A stretch of DNA of 54,670 nt from Photobacterium sp. JCM 19050 (GCA_001310455.1 BAXG01000040.1:1-54670), one strand, 5' to 3'; positions 1-10,610 are shown, counted from the first letter of the stretch. The notes: generated by a model not told the origin, from the sequence alone. Numbers and translations: made by a program.

Positions 1-15
1 GGCTTGGGTATTGTT

Positions 16-1676
16 TCAGGCCGCCGCCTCAGTCAGGATACGGCTGGCAATTTCACGAAGCTTTGGCAGGGCGATTTCGCTGGTTTTTACGATCTCTTCC
101 TGCTCAGAAAGGACGTTTTCCAGTATTTCATGGGTAGTCAGCGGGTTGGCAAGAACAACCCGGAACACAGATGAAATCTTGCGGTTCCACTTTTCCGGTG
201 TCAGGCGGGTACGTGAGACAAAAGAGTGTCCACTCTCACGCTGACGCTTTTGAACGAACTCAGTGAGATCGTTAAGCAGATCCAGAATAGTTTCCCGGTC
301 TTCTTCGGAAGCAACGTCCAGTGCCTTTTTGACGTCTTCCGGCACATAACGGTAGGTCAACAGGCAAAGTTCCGGCTCGGTAACCAGCTCGAAGTTTTCA
401 CGCGCTTTAATCAACGCGGCAAAGTGGGCTGCTTTGTCGACGCTTTGGTCGATGAGCATCTCGTATCCCTTACGGCTGATAATATTAAGCGCCGCGTAGA
501 GCAACATGGCCATGCCACTGCGTGAGCCTTCCAAGGTGTGGCTGCCGAGGTCTTTTGAACCTTTACGCAATATGTATTCTGCGTGGTGCTCAATGGCAGA
601 TGCCAGGGTAGGGTCTTTGAAGATGACCATACCGGCGCCCATTGGAATATAGAGCTGCTTATGGGCATCAATCGTTACCGAGTCAGCCCGCTCAATGCCA
701 GCCAGCTTATGGCGCTGGTTATTGGACATCAGGCTGGCTCCGCCCCAGGCCGCATCGACGTGGAAATGGCAGCCTTCACGTTCGGCAATATCTGCCAGTG
801 TGTTGAGCGGGTCGATATTTCCGGTTTCCGTGGTTCCGGCAACACCGACGATGGCAAACGGCTTGATATTCTGCGCCTTCAGCGCCGAGATTTTTTCCTC
901 AAGCAGATCGGTGCGGATTCGGTTGTTGTCATCCGTAGGAATGGCGATCAGGCAATCACGGCCGATACCAAGCACGTCAGCAGCTTTTTTGAGCGAGTAA
1001 TGTCCGCGCTCTGAGACCAAAACAGCGAGGCCGTCATAGCCATAATGCTTCATGCGCGGAAGAAGCCTTCCTGGCCGATGCCTTTGAATTCACCATCCGG
1101 TTTCAGTAACTGATTCCGAGCTACCCACAGGGCGGTAATGTTGGCAACCGTCCCCCCGGAGCAGAATGCACCCAGCGAGTGATCCGCACTGTGCATCCAG
1201 TCGGTGTACCAGCCAGCTTCTTTGCGGTAGATGAGGTTGTGCAACATACCCAGAACCTGGCGCTCCAGCGGGGTAAATGCCTTGGAGGTTTCAATCTTTA
1301 CCAGGTTCTGATTGAGGCTAATCATTATTTTTGACAACGGCATCAGGAAGTAAGGCAGTGCCGATGTCATATGCCCGATAAAACGTGGAGAAGAGGTGTG
1401 GACAGAATGTGCCACCAGTTTATCGAGCAGGAATTCGGTGTGGTCAGAGACGAAAGTGGGATCTTCAGGAATGATTGGGTTGCTGAAGTCTTTCTCGATT
1501 TCAGCCAACGGCTGCTCAACAGCGGCGATGTGCTGCTGGAGAAAATTATCGAGGTTCTGGGAAATTTCGTTTTCGATTCGGCTCAGGGTCGAATTCGGCG
1601 CTTCTGGTACCGTAAAAATGCGATGCAGGGTCTCCGGCGTCGCTTCGGCAGGTTTGGTGTAGTGTGCCTTTGCCAT
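16..1676 (-). CDS. panP: PLP-dependent aspartate 1-decarboxylase, PanP type (one frameshift)
   Basis: Group II PLP-dependent decarboxylase of about 553 residues. PanP makes beta-alanine from aspartate for pantothenate and CoA synthesis in bacteria lacking PanD. The N-terminal part (1050-1676) carries the conserved segment FCSGGTVANITAL; the C-terminal part (16-1053) carries HVDAAWGG and the PLP lysine in DAHKQLY (about residue 340 of the joined protein). The frame breaks at about 1053, where GGCTTCTTCCGCGC runs straight into ATGAAGCAT; one added C restores FFRA-MKHYGYDG, so a base is probably missing. The gene stands alone with a terminator of the upstream gene before it. A glutamate or diaminobutyrate decarboxylase is the main alternative, but the full-length pattern fits PanP best. 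Confidence 0.85.
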
Positions 1677-1830
1677 ATCGTTGATTTCTAGTTCTCTATA
1701 CCATTCTGCACGCGGGAATGTCGCTCACCGGGCAGAGAAGACGGACAACATACCAGAATTGACGGCGAAAATCAGAATGGTTTTTTCTCTGTTGACTGAA
1801 TGATTAGTCAAAATCCGGGACAGGAATTGG

Positions 1831-1866
1831 AAAAAGCCAGACCGCGTTGTAAAACCCGGTCTGGTT
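1831..1866 (-). terminator. Rho-independent terminator of the 1888-2397 gene
   Basis: Stem CCAGACCG (1837-1844) pairs with CGGTCTGG (1857-1864). Read on the minus strand it is followed by a run of T (1831-1835). It lies just after the stop of the secreted hypothetical gene and separates it from panP. Confidence 0.7.
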
Positions 1867-1887
1867 ATCTCAGGCTCGGAGAGAGTG

Positions 1888-2397
1888 TTATTTACACTCG
1901 GTGCTGCTGACTTCCTGCAAAGCAGAATTATAGCGGTTCAGCGCTTCCTGGATGGCATCCGGGTGGCTAAGGATATCAGCCAATGCGCTGCGCATATCAT
2001 AGTTCCGGGCATGGGGCGTACTCTGACGGAAGTTAAACACTTCTGCCGCTTTTTCTGACAGCGGGCCTTCGGTCTGGCTGAGTGTCTTGATATCGTCCTG
2101 ACTCAGGTTCAACCAGCCTTCAACGGACGTATCGAGCTTCAATCTTCCCGGATCGTTTTCCAGGTAATAGTCAAAGGCCTCTTTATTAAACTCAAAGTGG
2201 TTTTTCCTGCCTTCAAGGAACCACTGGCTGACATCCTCAAGCGTGGCATCTTTCTCGACAGTGAGTTTTACCAGATCTTCATACCAGTTGATCGAAGCAT
2301 CGACATACCCATGGTATTTTTCAGACAGACAAGCGTTATTCTGGGCAAATACAGATAACGGAAGTAGGGCTAACATCAGAGCCAAAGCGCGGGTCAT
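1888..2397 (-). CDS. Secreted hypothetical protein, 169 aa
   Basis: I do not recognise the family. The first 18 or so residues form a signal peptide (MTRALALMLALLPLSVFA, then Q-N-N-A-C), so the mature protein should be periplasmic. The mature part is acidic, helix-rich and has only two cysteines, one near each end (C23 and the penultimate residue), which could form a disulfide. It starts at an ATG with GGAAGC upstream and ends at its own hairpin terminator, so it looks like a single-gene unit. Confidence 0.7.
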   Translation of the reverse strand: MTRALALMLALLPLSVFAQNNACLSEKYHGYVDASINWYEDLVKLTVEKDATLEDVSQWFLEGRKNHFEFNKEAFDYYLENDPGRLKLDTSVEGWLNLSQDDIKTLSQTEGPLSEKAAEVFNFRQSTPHARNYDMRSALADILSHPDAIQEALNRYNSALQEVSSTECK

Positions 2398-2565
2398 AAC
2401 AGCTTCCTTTTAATGAAATTTCCATTCCTGACAGAGCAGGGAACAGGCTTATTTTAATTGTTCCTTATTTGTGATTATTGTAGGAGTAATGTGTCGTGAA
2501 TGAAATGCTATATCGGCCTTTGAATGACCGATATGGATACGTTAGAAGGAAAAGTGTGAGGTAGG

Positions 2566-3813
2566 TTAGTTCCGCACTGAGTAGATGGCTTTGGCGAGTT
2601 TCTCAGCTGCCTGTTCAGGGGTTTCCGTGTCGCTCTGGAAGAACTGTGAAACCACATCAAAAACCGCATTTTGGACGTAACGCGTGCTGGCAAGGCCGTG
2701 AGACAGGCTTGGAACCAGCTGATTGGTTGCCGCCCCGCGCAAAAATGCGTTCATGGCATCGACTGAACACTGATCAAAGCCATTCAAATCCATATCTACC
2801 CGAACCGGGATCGAGCCCTTGTTCAGGTTAAACGTCCGCTGGAAAGCCGGGTCAAGGATGGCGCTTGCCAGCGCTTTTTGGGCATCCGCATCATCTTTAT
2901 TCTGGAGGCTGAAAAACGCAAAACTGTCGATGTTGAACATAAAGGTGTTTTTCGTCCCCGGTGCCGGTGCGCAGAGGTAATCTTTGCCGGGTTGTTTCCC
3001 TTCGGCTGCAAATTCCCCTTTTGCCCAGTCCCCCATCCATTGCATGGCAGCTTTGCCCTTAATGACCAGGTCTGTGGATTCGTTCCATTTCCGGCCGGCG
3101 GCCTCTGGGTCCATATACTTTTTCATTCGTTTAAACTGGCGGAATGCTTCTGCATCTTAGGGCCGGACAGCGTTTTCTCATCCAGTTGGACAAAGGCTTT
3201 TTCGTAGTCCCTGGCACCCAGCACCGAAAGTGCAATCGCATCAAATATCGTGGCTTCCTGCAAGGTTCATCACTGAGTGCGACGGCGATGTAACCGGCTT
3301 TCTGGAGCTTATCCGCAGTAGTGAAAAACTCATCAAGTGTTTGAGGGACAGTGACCCCGGCTTTTTTCATCACTTCCGGGTTTACCCATAGCCAGTTGAC
3401 CCGGTGGATATTGAACGGGACGGCAACGTAGTGGCCGTCATACTTCATGATATTGGCAACCTGGGAGGGTAGAAGTTGGTCCCAACTTTCTTTCTGGGCA
3501 ACATCGTCAAGGTTGGTCAAAAAACCAAGGCGTCCCCATTCCCGGATATCCGGGCCTTTAATTTGTGCTGCTGAGGGAGGTTTCCGGACATCGCCCGGGT
3601 GATCAGCACATTCATTGCGTTTTCACCTGCAAGACCGGCAACGGCGATGTCCTCCCAGGAGTGGCCCCTGGCTTTCAGGGCACTTTTCAGGGATTCAACG
3701 GATTTAGCTTCACCACCGGATGTCCACCAGTGCAGAACTTCAACATTACCGGCAGAGACATGCTGGCAGTAGGCAAGTGCGAGGGAGAAACAAAGTGACT
3801 TAAGGGGGCTCAT
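2566..3813 (-). CDS. Sugar ABC transporter substrate-binding protein, orphan (three frameshifts)
   Basis: Family 1 extracellular solute-binding protein. A signal peptide precedes VEVLHWWTSGGEAKSVE, the typical N-terminus of glucose/mannose-type binding proteins (GtsA/GltB group). Further family blocks are AAQIKGPDIREWG, YDGHYVAVPFNIHR, MQWMGDWAKGEF and the C-terminal repeat region. The frame is lost near 3555, 3265 and 3150, but the missing residues can be read in the neighbouring frames, so the gene is probably intact in the organism. Its start overlaps the stop of the upstream kinase gene (ATGA, 3810-3813), giving translational coupling. No permease or ATPase gene is adjacent. Glucose or mannose as ligand is inference from family resemblance. 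Confidence 0.8.
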
Positions 3814-5305
3814 TTAAACAGTCTCGGGAGGCTGATATCGACACTAAGGCCGCCTTCATCGCGGTTGGAGAGGACAAGCTCGCCACCGTGGGCATGGATG
3901 ATATTGCGGGCTATACCCAGTCCCAGTCCGGAACCTTCAGCGTCGGTGTTAATACGATAGTAAGGGGCAAATACCTGGTTCAGGGACGCTTCGGGGATAC
4001 CGGGGCCATCATCCTGAATGGAAATACGAATTTTATCATTGTCATCAAAGATATAGACATCGACGTGTCCCCGTGCAATACGGCATTGTCGATGAGGTTG
4101 CTGAGGCTGCGTTTGATGGCGAGCGGCTTGCACATCATTATCGCGTCTGTATCCGCGTTCAACCGGACGTTTTCGGTAGTGGCATTATGGACTTCTGCGA
4201 TGCTCTCAAGCAGGAGGTTGATGTCCACCTCCGCCAGGTTTTCGTGAATATCCGTGTCTTTTACCGTCTGCAATGCACCCTTTACCATGATTTCCAGCTC
4301 ATCGAGATCTTTGTTGAACTTATCAATGGTTGTTTCGTCATCCAGCAGTTCTGCCCGGAGCCGCAGGCGGGTGATCGGGGTTTTCAGGTCATGGGAGATG
4401 GCGCTGAATAAACTTTCCCTGTCTTTGATGTAACGTTGAAGGCGCATCTGCATCCGGTTGAATGCCCGGGTTGCCGTAATGATTTCAGCTGCCCCTTCTT
4501 CTTTAATCGGCGGTTGGTCGATAGACATACTCAGCCGGTCTGCCGCTTCAGCCAAGTGGCGCAAAGGCTTGGTCTGGCGACGGATCAACATGCCGGTGAA
4601 GATTAACAGCAGGGCAGTAATGGCAGTGATGAATATTGCCTGTTCAACTGTAAAAAGGTTGTCTTCCAGCGTGACATAAGGTGCTGGGAGCAAGCCCGCA
4701 ATATAAAGCCATTCATTCTCAGCCAGTTGGATTTGCACTACCAGGATCGGTGGGTTCAGCGGCTGCAGTGTCAGGGTGTAATGTGCCCACGAGCGCGGTA
4801 AATCTGACAGCAGGATATTGTTGTTCAGCACGTGCAGCGTTTCCGGGCGGGAAAACTCAACATCGATAACCTTCAGGTTAGGCAGTTTCTGGTGAAGAAC
4901 CTTGGAGATGGTGTTGAGTGAGAGTGTTTTCAGCTCATTGTCCGGAATCGCGTCGATGGCAATTTTCTCCTTGTTAAAGGAGACGAAAAAGCGGGCTCCA
5001 CCCATATTGCGAAGTTGGTCCAACGCAATATGGCGGTATTTCATCGGCAGTGATTCAAAGAACTTGGTGGTGGAAGCAAACATCTGTGCCATGGCATCAG
5101 AGGCGGATTTCAACCCCTCCATTTCCCTGTCCCGTGACTGGCTGAACCAGATTGATGTAGCAATAATCTGGGCCATCAAAACGGAAACCAGGGTTAGCAT
5201 CAGGGTGCGGGAGAGCAGGGAGCGAGGCCAGATAAAAGTGAACAGGCTTCTGGACGCTTTCTCCAGCGCATCGGGTGCGGGGCTGACATCCATGTCAGGC
5301 TTCAT
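3810..5305 (-). CDS. EnvZ-like sensor histidine kinase (one frameshift)
   Basis: Inner-membrane kinase of about 498 residues. It has a transmembrane segment near residues 31-53, a periplasmic domain to about 220, a second transmembrane segment near 222-241 and a HAMP region. The phospho-acceptor is H305 in SAISHDLKTP. ATP-binding boxes N (LSNLIDNAVLHG), G1 (DDGPGIP) and G2 (GSGLGLGIA) follow. The frame breaks at about 4070 within the GGGG of a CACGGGGACAC stretch, between the N and G1 boxes; one added base restores it. It overlaps the regulator by 11 bases and the binding-protein gene by 4. The order regulator-kinase-sugar-binding protein resembles the GltR/GtrS glucose-response pair of Pseudomonas, so a sugar signal is likely but unproven. 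Confidence 0.88.
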
Positions 5306-6017
5306 AGGTTATCTCGGCAATGAACAGGTAGCCGGTACCGCGCACTGTTTTGATAATTCGCGGCGATTTCCCGCTGTCTTTCAGGCGTTGCCTCAAGCGG
5401 CTGACCTGGACATCAATAGCCCGGTCATGGGGCTCCGCATCTTTACCTTTGAGCGCATTGGAAATGGCATTTCGGTCAAGCAGCTCCTGCGGGTGCTCCA
5501 AAAACAGCATCAGCAACGTGAAATCTGCCGGGGTCATATCCACTTCCAGGCCGGTGACCAGGTTGTTCAGGCGCATGGCAGCAGGGTCAACCCGCCATTG
5601 GTCGAACCGGATAGCCTTGGCTTTCGACGTTGTGGTTTGCTGGAGCTGTTCTGTACGCCGGAGCAGGGCGCGGATCCGTGCGACAAGCTGACGGGGGCTG
5701 AATGGCTTCGCAACGTAGTCATCCGCGCCGAGTTCCAGGCCAATAATCTGGTCGGTTTCATCGGATACCGCGGTTAGCATGATGATAGGAACGTTTGATG
5801 TACGGCGGACTTCCTTACACAAGGTAAAGCCGTCATCACCCGGTAGCATAATATCCAGAAGGATCAGGTCCGGGTATTGGCTTGCCACCTTGGTGCGCAT
5901 TTCATTACCGTCACGAGCCGTGGTGACGTCGTATCCTGCTTTGGTCAGGTATTCCTGTAGCAGTTCACGGATTTCCACATCATCGTCTACGACCAAAATA
6001 CGTTTTGCGGCTGACAT
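5295..6017 (-). CDS. OmpR-family response regulator
   Basis: About 240 residues. The receiver domain has the acidic pocket VVDDD (residues 9-13), phospho-acceptor D55 in LLDIMLP and the conserved lysine in DDYVAKPF. The C-terminal winged helix has RAIDVQVSRLRQRL and the terminal GTGYLF, both typical of OmpR/PhoB DNA-binding domains. I start it at ATG 6017 (MSAAKRILVV); an in-frame TTG at 6038 would add seven residues but has poorer context. It is first in the operon with the kinase and the sugar-binding protein and probably controls carbohydrate uptake, perhaps including that binding protein. Confidence 0.9.
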   Translation of the reverse strand: MSAAKRILVVDDDVEIRELLQEYLTKAGYDVTTARDGNEMRTKVASQYPDLILLDIMLPGDDGFTLCKEVRRTSNVPIIMLTAVSDETDQIIGLELGADDYVAKPFSPRQLVARIRALLRRTEQLQQTTTSKAKAIRFDQWRVDPAAMRLNNLVTGLEVDMTPADFTLLMLFLEHPQELLDRNAISNALKGKDAEPHDRAIDVQVSRLRQRLKDSGKSPRIIKTVRGTGYLFIAEITYEA

Positions 6018-6210
6018 CAAACCAACACCTTGTCTCAATGCAATTTTTCAATCTTCTATTATCCAAAAGTCCGGCGGGAAAGGCCAGATTCTCAATGTTT
6101 CGGCGTAAAGAAAGTGCTTGAATGTCGTTTATTTGAGCGAGGGTCTGCATCCAAAGTGAAAAGAATCCGGCAAAGCAGGGCTGCAACGGCCAGTTTCTTT
6201 TTATCTACAT

Positions 6211-6240
6211 AAAAAAGCGGAGGCACTCGGCCTCCGCTTT
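6211..6240 (-). terminator. Rho-independent terminator of the NSS transporter-MetS operon
   Basis: Stem GCGGAGGC (6217-6224) pairs with GCCTCCGC (6230-6237) around a 5-base loop. On the minus strand it ends in six T (6211-6216). It lies 17 bases past the small-subunit stop. Confidence 0.85.
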
Positions 6241-6256
6241 GGTCATGACAGTGGGG

Positions 6257-6355
6257 TTAACTTTCTGAATGCATCGCTTTGTTAATGCACCAGTACGCAC
6301 CGCCCCAGGTGATGCCGAAACCGATCAGCATCATGATAATGGCTCCGAAAGTCAT
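6257..6355 (-). CDS. MetS-family small subunit of NSS transporter, 32 aa
   Basis: The reading frame starts MTFGAIIMMLIGFGITWGG and ends AMHSES: one transmembrane helix with a glycine-rich face and a short polar tail. It starts one base after the stop of the NSS transporter, with a GAAGGAG ribosome-binding site inside the end of that gene, and is followed directly by a strong terminator. Tiny single-helix partners of this kind (MetS with MetP in Corynebacterium) are needed for methionine/alanine import by NSS proteins. Position, size and sequence pattern fit this family; the requirement in this organism is inferred. Confidence 0.8.
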   Translation of the reverse strand: MTFGAIIMMLIGFGITWGGAYWCINKAMHSES

Positions 6356-6356
6356 A

Positions 6357-7834
6357 TTACACTCCTTCTGCAGCAGGCTTGGATGCCGTATTGACTACAA
6401 TTCCAACTACCAGCATGGCGCCAACAAGGCCCCAGCCAAGCAGCATTAACTCTTCCTGGGCATAGCCGCCGTATCCGTCAGCCAGTGTGTTGAGCAGGTT
6501 GGTGGTCGTGATAACCGCCAGCATGACAGGGCTAAGGAACCGGATACAAAGCTCAAACCAGTTACCTACAGAAAATTCAGACAACTTGTTGGCATGTTCG
6601 CGGATATCAGACAGCTTCACCAGCCAGCCGACAATCACCAGCTCAATCAGGCAAGAAGCAAGCAGCGCCACGTTGTTGATGAAGTAGTCGACCAGATCAA
6701 GCAGCAACAGGCCGCCGTTGGTCGCGAACGCCATCGAGACCGCAAACCCGATACCGCAAACCACAGAAGCTGCGGCCTTACGGGTCAGTTTCAACTTGTC
6801 CATCAGTGCTGATGTGACCGCTTCGATGATCGAAATATGGGAACTCAAACCGGCTACAACTAACGCCAGGAAGAACAGCGGCCCCAGGATGTAGGGGATA
6901 GGCAACAAATTAATAGCCGCAGGCAAGGTGACGAAGGCAAGGCCGACACCGGCTCCGGCAACATCTGTTACCGCTTTACCCTGTTCCGCTGCCATGTATC
7001 CCAGGATAGAGAAGATCAGTACACCGGCAGTCATCGAAAAACCGCAGTTGATCAGCACGGTCATGCAGGCATTGTTGTTGATGTCAGACTTCTCCGGCAG
7101 GTAGCTGGAGTAGGCGAGCATAATGGCGAAACCGACAGACAAGGTGAAGAAGATCTGGCCGTATGCGGCTGACCATACCTTGGGATCCGCAAGCTTACTG
7201 AAGTCTGGGGTAAAGAGGTAATTGAGACCTTCAACAGCACCCGGCAGGAACAGCACCCGGCCAATCAACGCCAGTACCATGATAAACAGCAGTGGCATCA
7301 TGATCTTGCTTGCACGCTCAATGCCGCCTTTGATCCCGCTGAATACGGCTGCAAAGGTAATAGCCCAGGCGATAGCATCGGAATCGCGATTTGCGACTGC
7401 CAGCTACCGAGATTGGTTGGGGAATTGTCTCCAAGTTGCAGGTACTCAGAGAAGAAGAACGCTTTGGTATCCGCTCCCCAGCTTTGGGTAAAGGAGAAGC
7501 CAAGGTAGGAGATTGCCCAACCGATCACCGCAACGTAGTAAACCGCAATAACCGCAGCAATCAAGACCTGGAACCAGCCCAGCCATTCAAACTTGGTGTT
7601 TAATTTGGAGAATACGACCGGCGATGAACCGCGCATTTTATGACCGAGCGTAAACTCCAGAATCATAAAAGGAATACCGGCGGTGATCATGGCAAAAAGG
7701 TAAGGGATAAGGAATGCCCCGCCGCCGTTTTCATAAGCCATATAGGGGAAACGCCAGATGTTTCCCAACCCTATTGCTGACCCGACAGCAGCGAGTATAA
7801 ACCCGGCCCGGGTGCCCCATTGTTCGCGTTTCAT
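6357..7834 (-). CDS. Sodium-dependent amino-acid transporter, NSS/SNF family (one frameshift)
   Basis: Polytopic inner-membrane protein of about 490 residues. The N-terminus has the family signature GSAIGLGNIWRFPY (TM1, sodium and substrate site, about residues 18-31). Later helices include the segment ending YSSYLPEKSDI and SHISIIEAVTSALMDKL, typical of bacterial NSS members. The frame breaks at about 7368: the sequence reads ATGCTATCGCC where ATGGCTATCGCC would restore IPMAIAWAITFAAVF, so one G is missing. Pairing with a MetS-like subunit suggests import of methionine, alanine or a similar neutral amino acid. It is the first gene of a two-gene operon. Confidence 0.88.
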
Positions 7835-8596
7835 GATTACTCCTTAGAAAGCTCTGTCTATCCCTATGAAACGGATTAAAGACGATGTAGCGAAGTTGTG
7901 TTTGATGTATGTGTTTGTGTTGCCGGGATTTGCAAAACATATGACTAATCACGGCGATAAGAGGAGGCTAACCTTTGGGAAATGTGAAATCAATAGAGGA
8001 AGATTGTGTAAAAGTGGTGTCTTTGTGGTTAGTAATGCTGTTAATGAGTGTTTGTATGAGTAAAGTCCGGAATTATCGCGCTGAAAGACCGATGTATATT
8101 CCAATATTATTATCTTAACCAGTTAATCATCATTATTTTATATTTCATCAATTTGACTGTTTTTTAGACAGTAACGCGCCAGCACGAAAAACAGGGTGCT
8201 GACGGTTGAATACGCCGCTGTTGTTTTATAAAAAGTTAATAAAAACAATAAAGTAAAATTATTTGTGGTTTTTTTATTGAAATATCATCACTGAAATCAT
8301 TTGAAGGGAGTGTATTGATAACCCATAAAAATATCTGACATTTTTGCATTTCAAATCATCACATCCCTGATTATGTTGGTAATTCTAAATATTAATTAAT
8401 TGTAAAATGATGGTGAATAATTCTGTGTCGTGTAATTCTTCGTGAATAGGTGCCGAAGACACATGAAAAACGCCGCAATGAGTGTACAAATAGTGTGATG
8501 ATTACGAGAACTTAGTCATATGATTGACTGGCATATCTTGTAATACCTCCTTACAAGCGTTATTAATGTGTTAATGATTCGTAAGGAGTACAGGTC
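7835..8596. other. Long AT-rich intergenic region without a supported gene
   Basis: Divergent spacer between the NSS transporter and the ynhF-like gene. I found no convincing coding frame and no riboswitch consensus; the conserved boxes of a glycine riboswitch are absent. The only notable items are an inverted repeat TTGTAA-N7-TTACAA at 8538-8556, about 40 bases upstream of the ynhF-like start, and several A/T tracts suited to promoters. The base composition is clearly more AT-rich than the flanking genes. Confidence 0.5.
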
Positions 8597-8689
8597 ATGG
8601 ATTCAAACCTTCGTCTTGCACTGTTAACGACTGTATTTACTCTGGCAATGATTTTGACTTACGGATTGGTCGCAATCATTTACAGCTAG
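8597..8689 (+). CDS. YnhF-like single-helix membrane peptide, 30 aa
   Basis: The frame MDSNLRLALLTTVFTLAMIL followed by TYGLVAIIYS is one predicted transmembrane helix with a short polar N-terminus. Size and pattern (D-x-x-L-x-x-A/S-L-x-T-T) match the small YnhF membrane proteins of enteric bacteria. A strong ribosome-binding site (AAGGAG, 8583-8588) precedes the ATG. Function of the family is unknown. The chance of a random ORF is reduced by the SD site and composition. Confidence 0.6.
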   Translation: MDSNLRLALLTTVFTLAMILTYGLVAIIYS

Positions 8690-8755
8690 AGTGTTACCCT
8701 CGAAATGCCTTAATATCCTGATAACCCATACGGGTTTTGTGATTAAGGAGTTGAG

Positions 8756-9978
8756 GTGGCAGTTGTTCCCCAAAATAGCGATACGACCCTCGGACATGCA
8801 GCTCCGGGGGATTCGATCTTGCGGCGGTTTTCCGGACGCAAAGCGCAGATAGCTGTTTCCACTCAGGGTGGAGGGCAGAGGGGTATTTTCACCGCCGGCG
8901 TATTCGACAGCTTTATCCGGGCCGGATTTGACCCTTTCTCTCTCTATTTTGGTACATCCGCCGGGGCGCTCAACATCTCCTCGTTCCTTGCGCGTCAGCA
9001 TGGTTACGGTTACCAATTCATCCACGAAATCACAACGTCTCCCCGTTTTTTCCACTTAATAAAATACCTTCGGCGCCAGCAGTATATGGATTTGGACTGG
9101 GCGCTGGAAAAGGGGCTTGGCCATCCTTCCAATCCCCTTGATATTGAATCAGCACGAGCGACGTTGTCCGGCAGTGGGCGGCGAGCTTATGCTGCGGTAA
9201 CAGACACCTATACACTGAAAGATGATTACCTTCCGTTGCTCGACGGTGACTGGATGTCAACGCTGAAGGCAACCTGCGCGATTCCCTTTTTGTATTCCGG
9301 GCCTGTCAAGGTTGGTGACAAGCATTACATCGACGGTGGCGTGAGTGCGGCGATTCCGGTGAAAGAAGCTACTACCGCGGCGCTGATATTGTCGTGGTCA
9401 TCCGGACAGAGCCGGTAGAAGCCAGCGAGGGCATTGGGGTTGCACTGCTCGAAAACTGGCGGGAAAAAATTGAGGATAAACTGCCGGATTACCTGGCACG
9501 GCTAAACCTGACAGACCGCCTTAACAAGTTGCAGGGTTTTCATGATGAGATGTCACAGCGCCTGTCAAACATCCGGCAACTGACGGAAAAGCGCCCGGCA
9601 CAGGACGAAGAGGGTTTTCTGTCTCGCCTTAGAGACGTACTGCCAAACCGAATAAAAGCCAACGGTGAGCGCTGGCTGTTTGGTGGCCAGCAGATTTACC
9701 GGCTCCAGGCAATAACCGGGCAGTCTTTGAGTGCGGATATGATGAACATGCTTGTGCATCATTACCAAAGCTACCACGACATTGAATCATTCATTGCCGA
9801 ACCGCCTTCGCGTGTCCATATCCTGCAGATTGCACCGGAAAAACCGCTGGAGAGTAAAGCGCTCCTCAGCACGCAAGAAGAACTGGACAGTGATTACCAG
9901 GCGGGTGTGGAAGCAGGGCACAGATTCCTCCGCCAGTACGCAGAATTGCTGACAGCTGTAACAAATACAGTGAGTTAG
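8756..9978 (+). CDS. Patatin-like phospholipase, YjjU family (one frameshift)
   Basis: About 407 residues. The patatin catalytic features are present: oxyanion loop GGGQRG (38-43), nucleophile S69 in GTSAG, and the catalytic aspartate D193 in IDGGV. The arrangement matches E. coli YjjU, a predicted cytoplasmic lipid acyl hydrolase; the C-terminal part VVVIRTEP...IAEPPSRVHILQI matches the same family. The start is a GTG with AAGGAG five bases upstream. The frame breaks near 9370: GAAGCTACTACC needs one added C to read KEAYYRGADIVVVIR. It lies 66 bases after the ynhF-like gene and may share its transcript. Confidence 0.87.
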
Positions 9979-10052
9979 CACATTAATTAGTTACTTCCCC
10001 GTCAGGTTTGGCTTTATACTTTTTCCTATAGAAGGTAATTACCGAGGCGAAA

Positions 10053-10610
10053 GTGACAGAACTGGAAAGGATGCAAAAAGGGTTACCGTTCAAGCCCAAG
10101 GATGAGGAACTGAAATCCATTCACCATGCTGCCCGCCGGTTGTGCCGGGATCTCCAGGCCCAGGATCCCGCCGATGAAGCCGCGGTGGATGTGATTGTCA
10201 CAAAGCTGTTTTCTTCCAGGGGAAGACAGGTCATCGTGGAAGCGCCGTTTATCTGTGAATACGGCATCAACATTGATTTGGGCGACAATGTCCTGATCCA
10301 CCCCAATTGCACCATCCTCGACAGTGCTCATGTGACCATTGGCAGCAATGTGGTGATAGGCCCCTGTACCGGTATTTATACCGCCGTCCATGACCTGCTT
10401 CCCCGAGATATTGATATGGGGGAGTCGCTGATCGCCTCCCCGGTAATCATTGGAAGCAATGTCGTGATCGGCGGAAACAGTGTAATTCGATCCGGCGTAT
10501 CCATCGGGGAGGGGGCGGTTATTGAAGCCGGGTCTGTGGTGAATACTGATGTCGAGCCATTTGCGGTTGTCTCGGGCCATCCAGCTACTGTCCAACGGCG
10601 CTTGTCTTAG
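10053..10610 (+). CDS. Sugar O-acetyltransferase, Maa/LacA family
   Basis: 185 residues. It has a Maa-type N-terminal helical cap (MTELERMQKGLPFKPKDEEL) followed by left-handed beta-helix hexapeptide repeats (INIDLGDNVLIHPNCTILD, VTIGSNVVIGPC, VIIGSNVVIGGNSVI). The catalytic histidine is H113 in YTAVHDL. Members transfer acetyl from acetyl-CoA to a hydroxyl of maltose, galactosides or other sugars; the acceptor here cannot be told. The start is a GTG with a GAGGCG Shine-Dalgarno-like stretch. It stands 74 bases after the phospholipase gene in the same direction. Confidence 0.85.
   Translation: MTELERMQKGLPFKPKDEELKSIHHAARRLCRDLQAQDPADEAAVDVIVTKLFSSRGRQVIVEAPFICEYGINIDLGDNVLIHPNCTILDSAHVTIGSNVVIGPCTGIYTAVHDLLPRDIDMGESLIASPVIIGSNVVIGGNSVIRSGVSIGEGAVIEAGSVVNTDVEPFAVVSGHPATVQRRLS

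Noticed and set aside
16..1676. panP and other split genes as true pseudogenes
   Set aside because: One-base repairs restore full-length conserved proteins across the window, with the same deletion type recurring; natural decay would also show missense and nonsense changes, as in the MazG-like remnant.
2510..2534. Terminator after the sugar-binding protein (ATATCGG/CCGATAT)
   Set aside because: The stem is short and AT-rich and no T run follows on the minus strand, so it is not listed as a terminator.
7866..8063. 65-residue plus-strand ORF in the long spacer
   Set aside because: Composition is that of AT-rich spacer, no ribosome-binding site, no recognisable domain.
7835..8596. Glycine riboswitch ahead of the NSS transporter
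   Set aside because: Such transporters can be glycine-controlled, but the conserved aptamer boxes are not found on the minus strand here.
8720..8741. Terminator after the ynhF-like ORF (AACCC/GGGTT)
   Set aside because: Only five base pairs with a short T run; the phospholipase gene starts directly afterward and may be co-transcribed.
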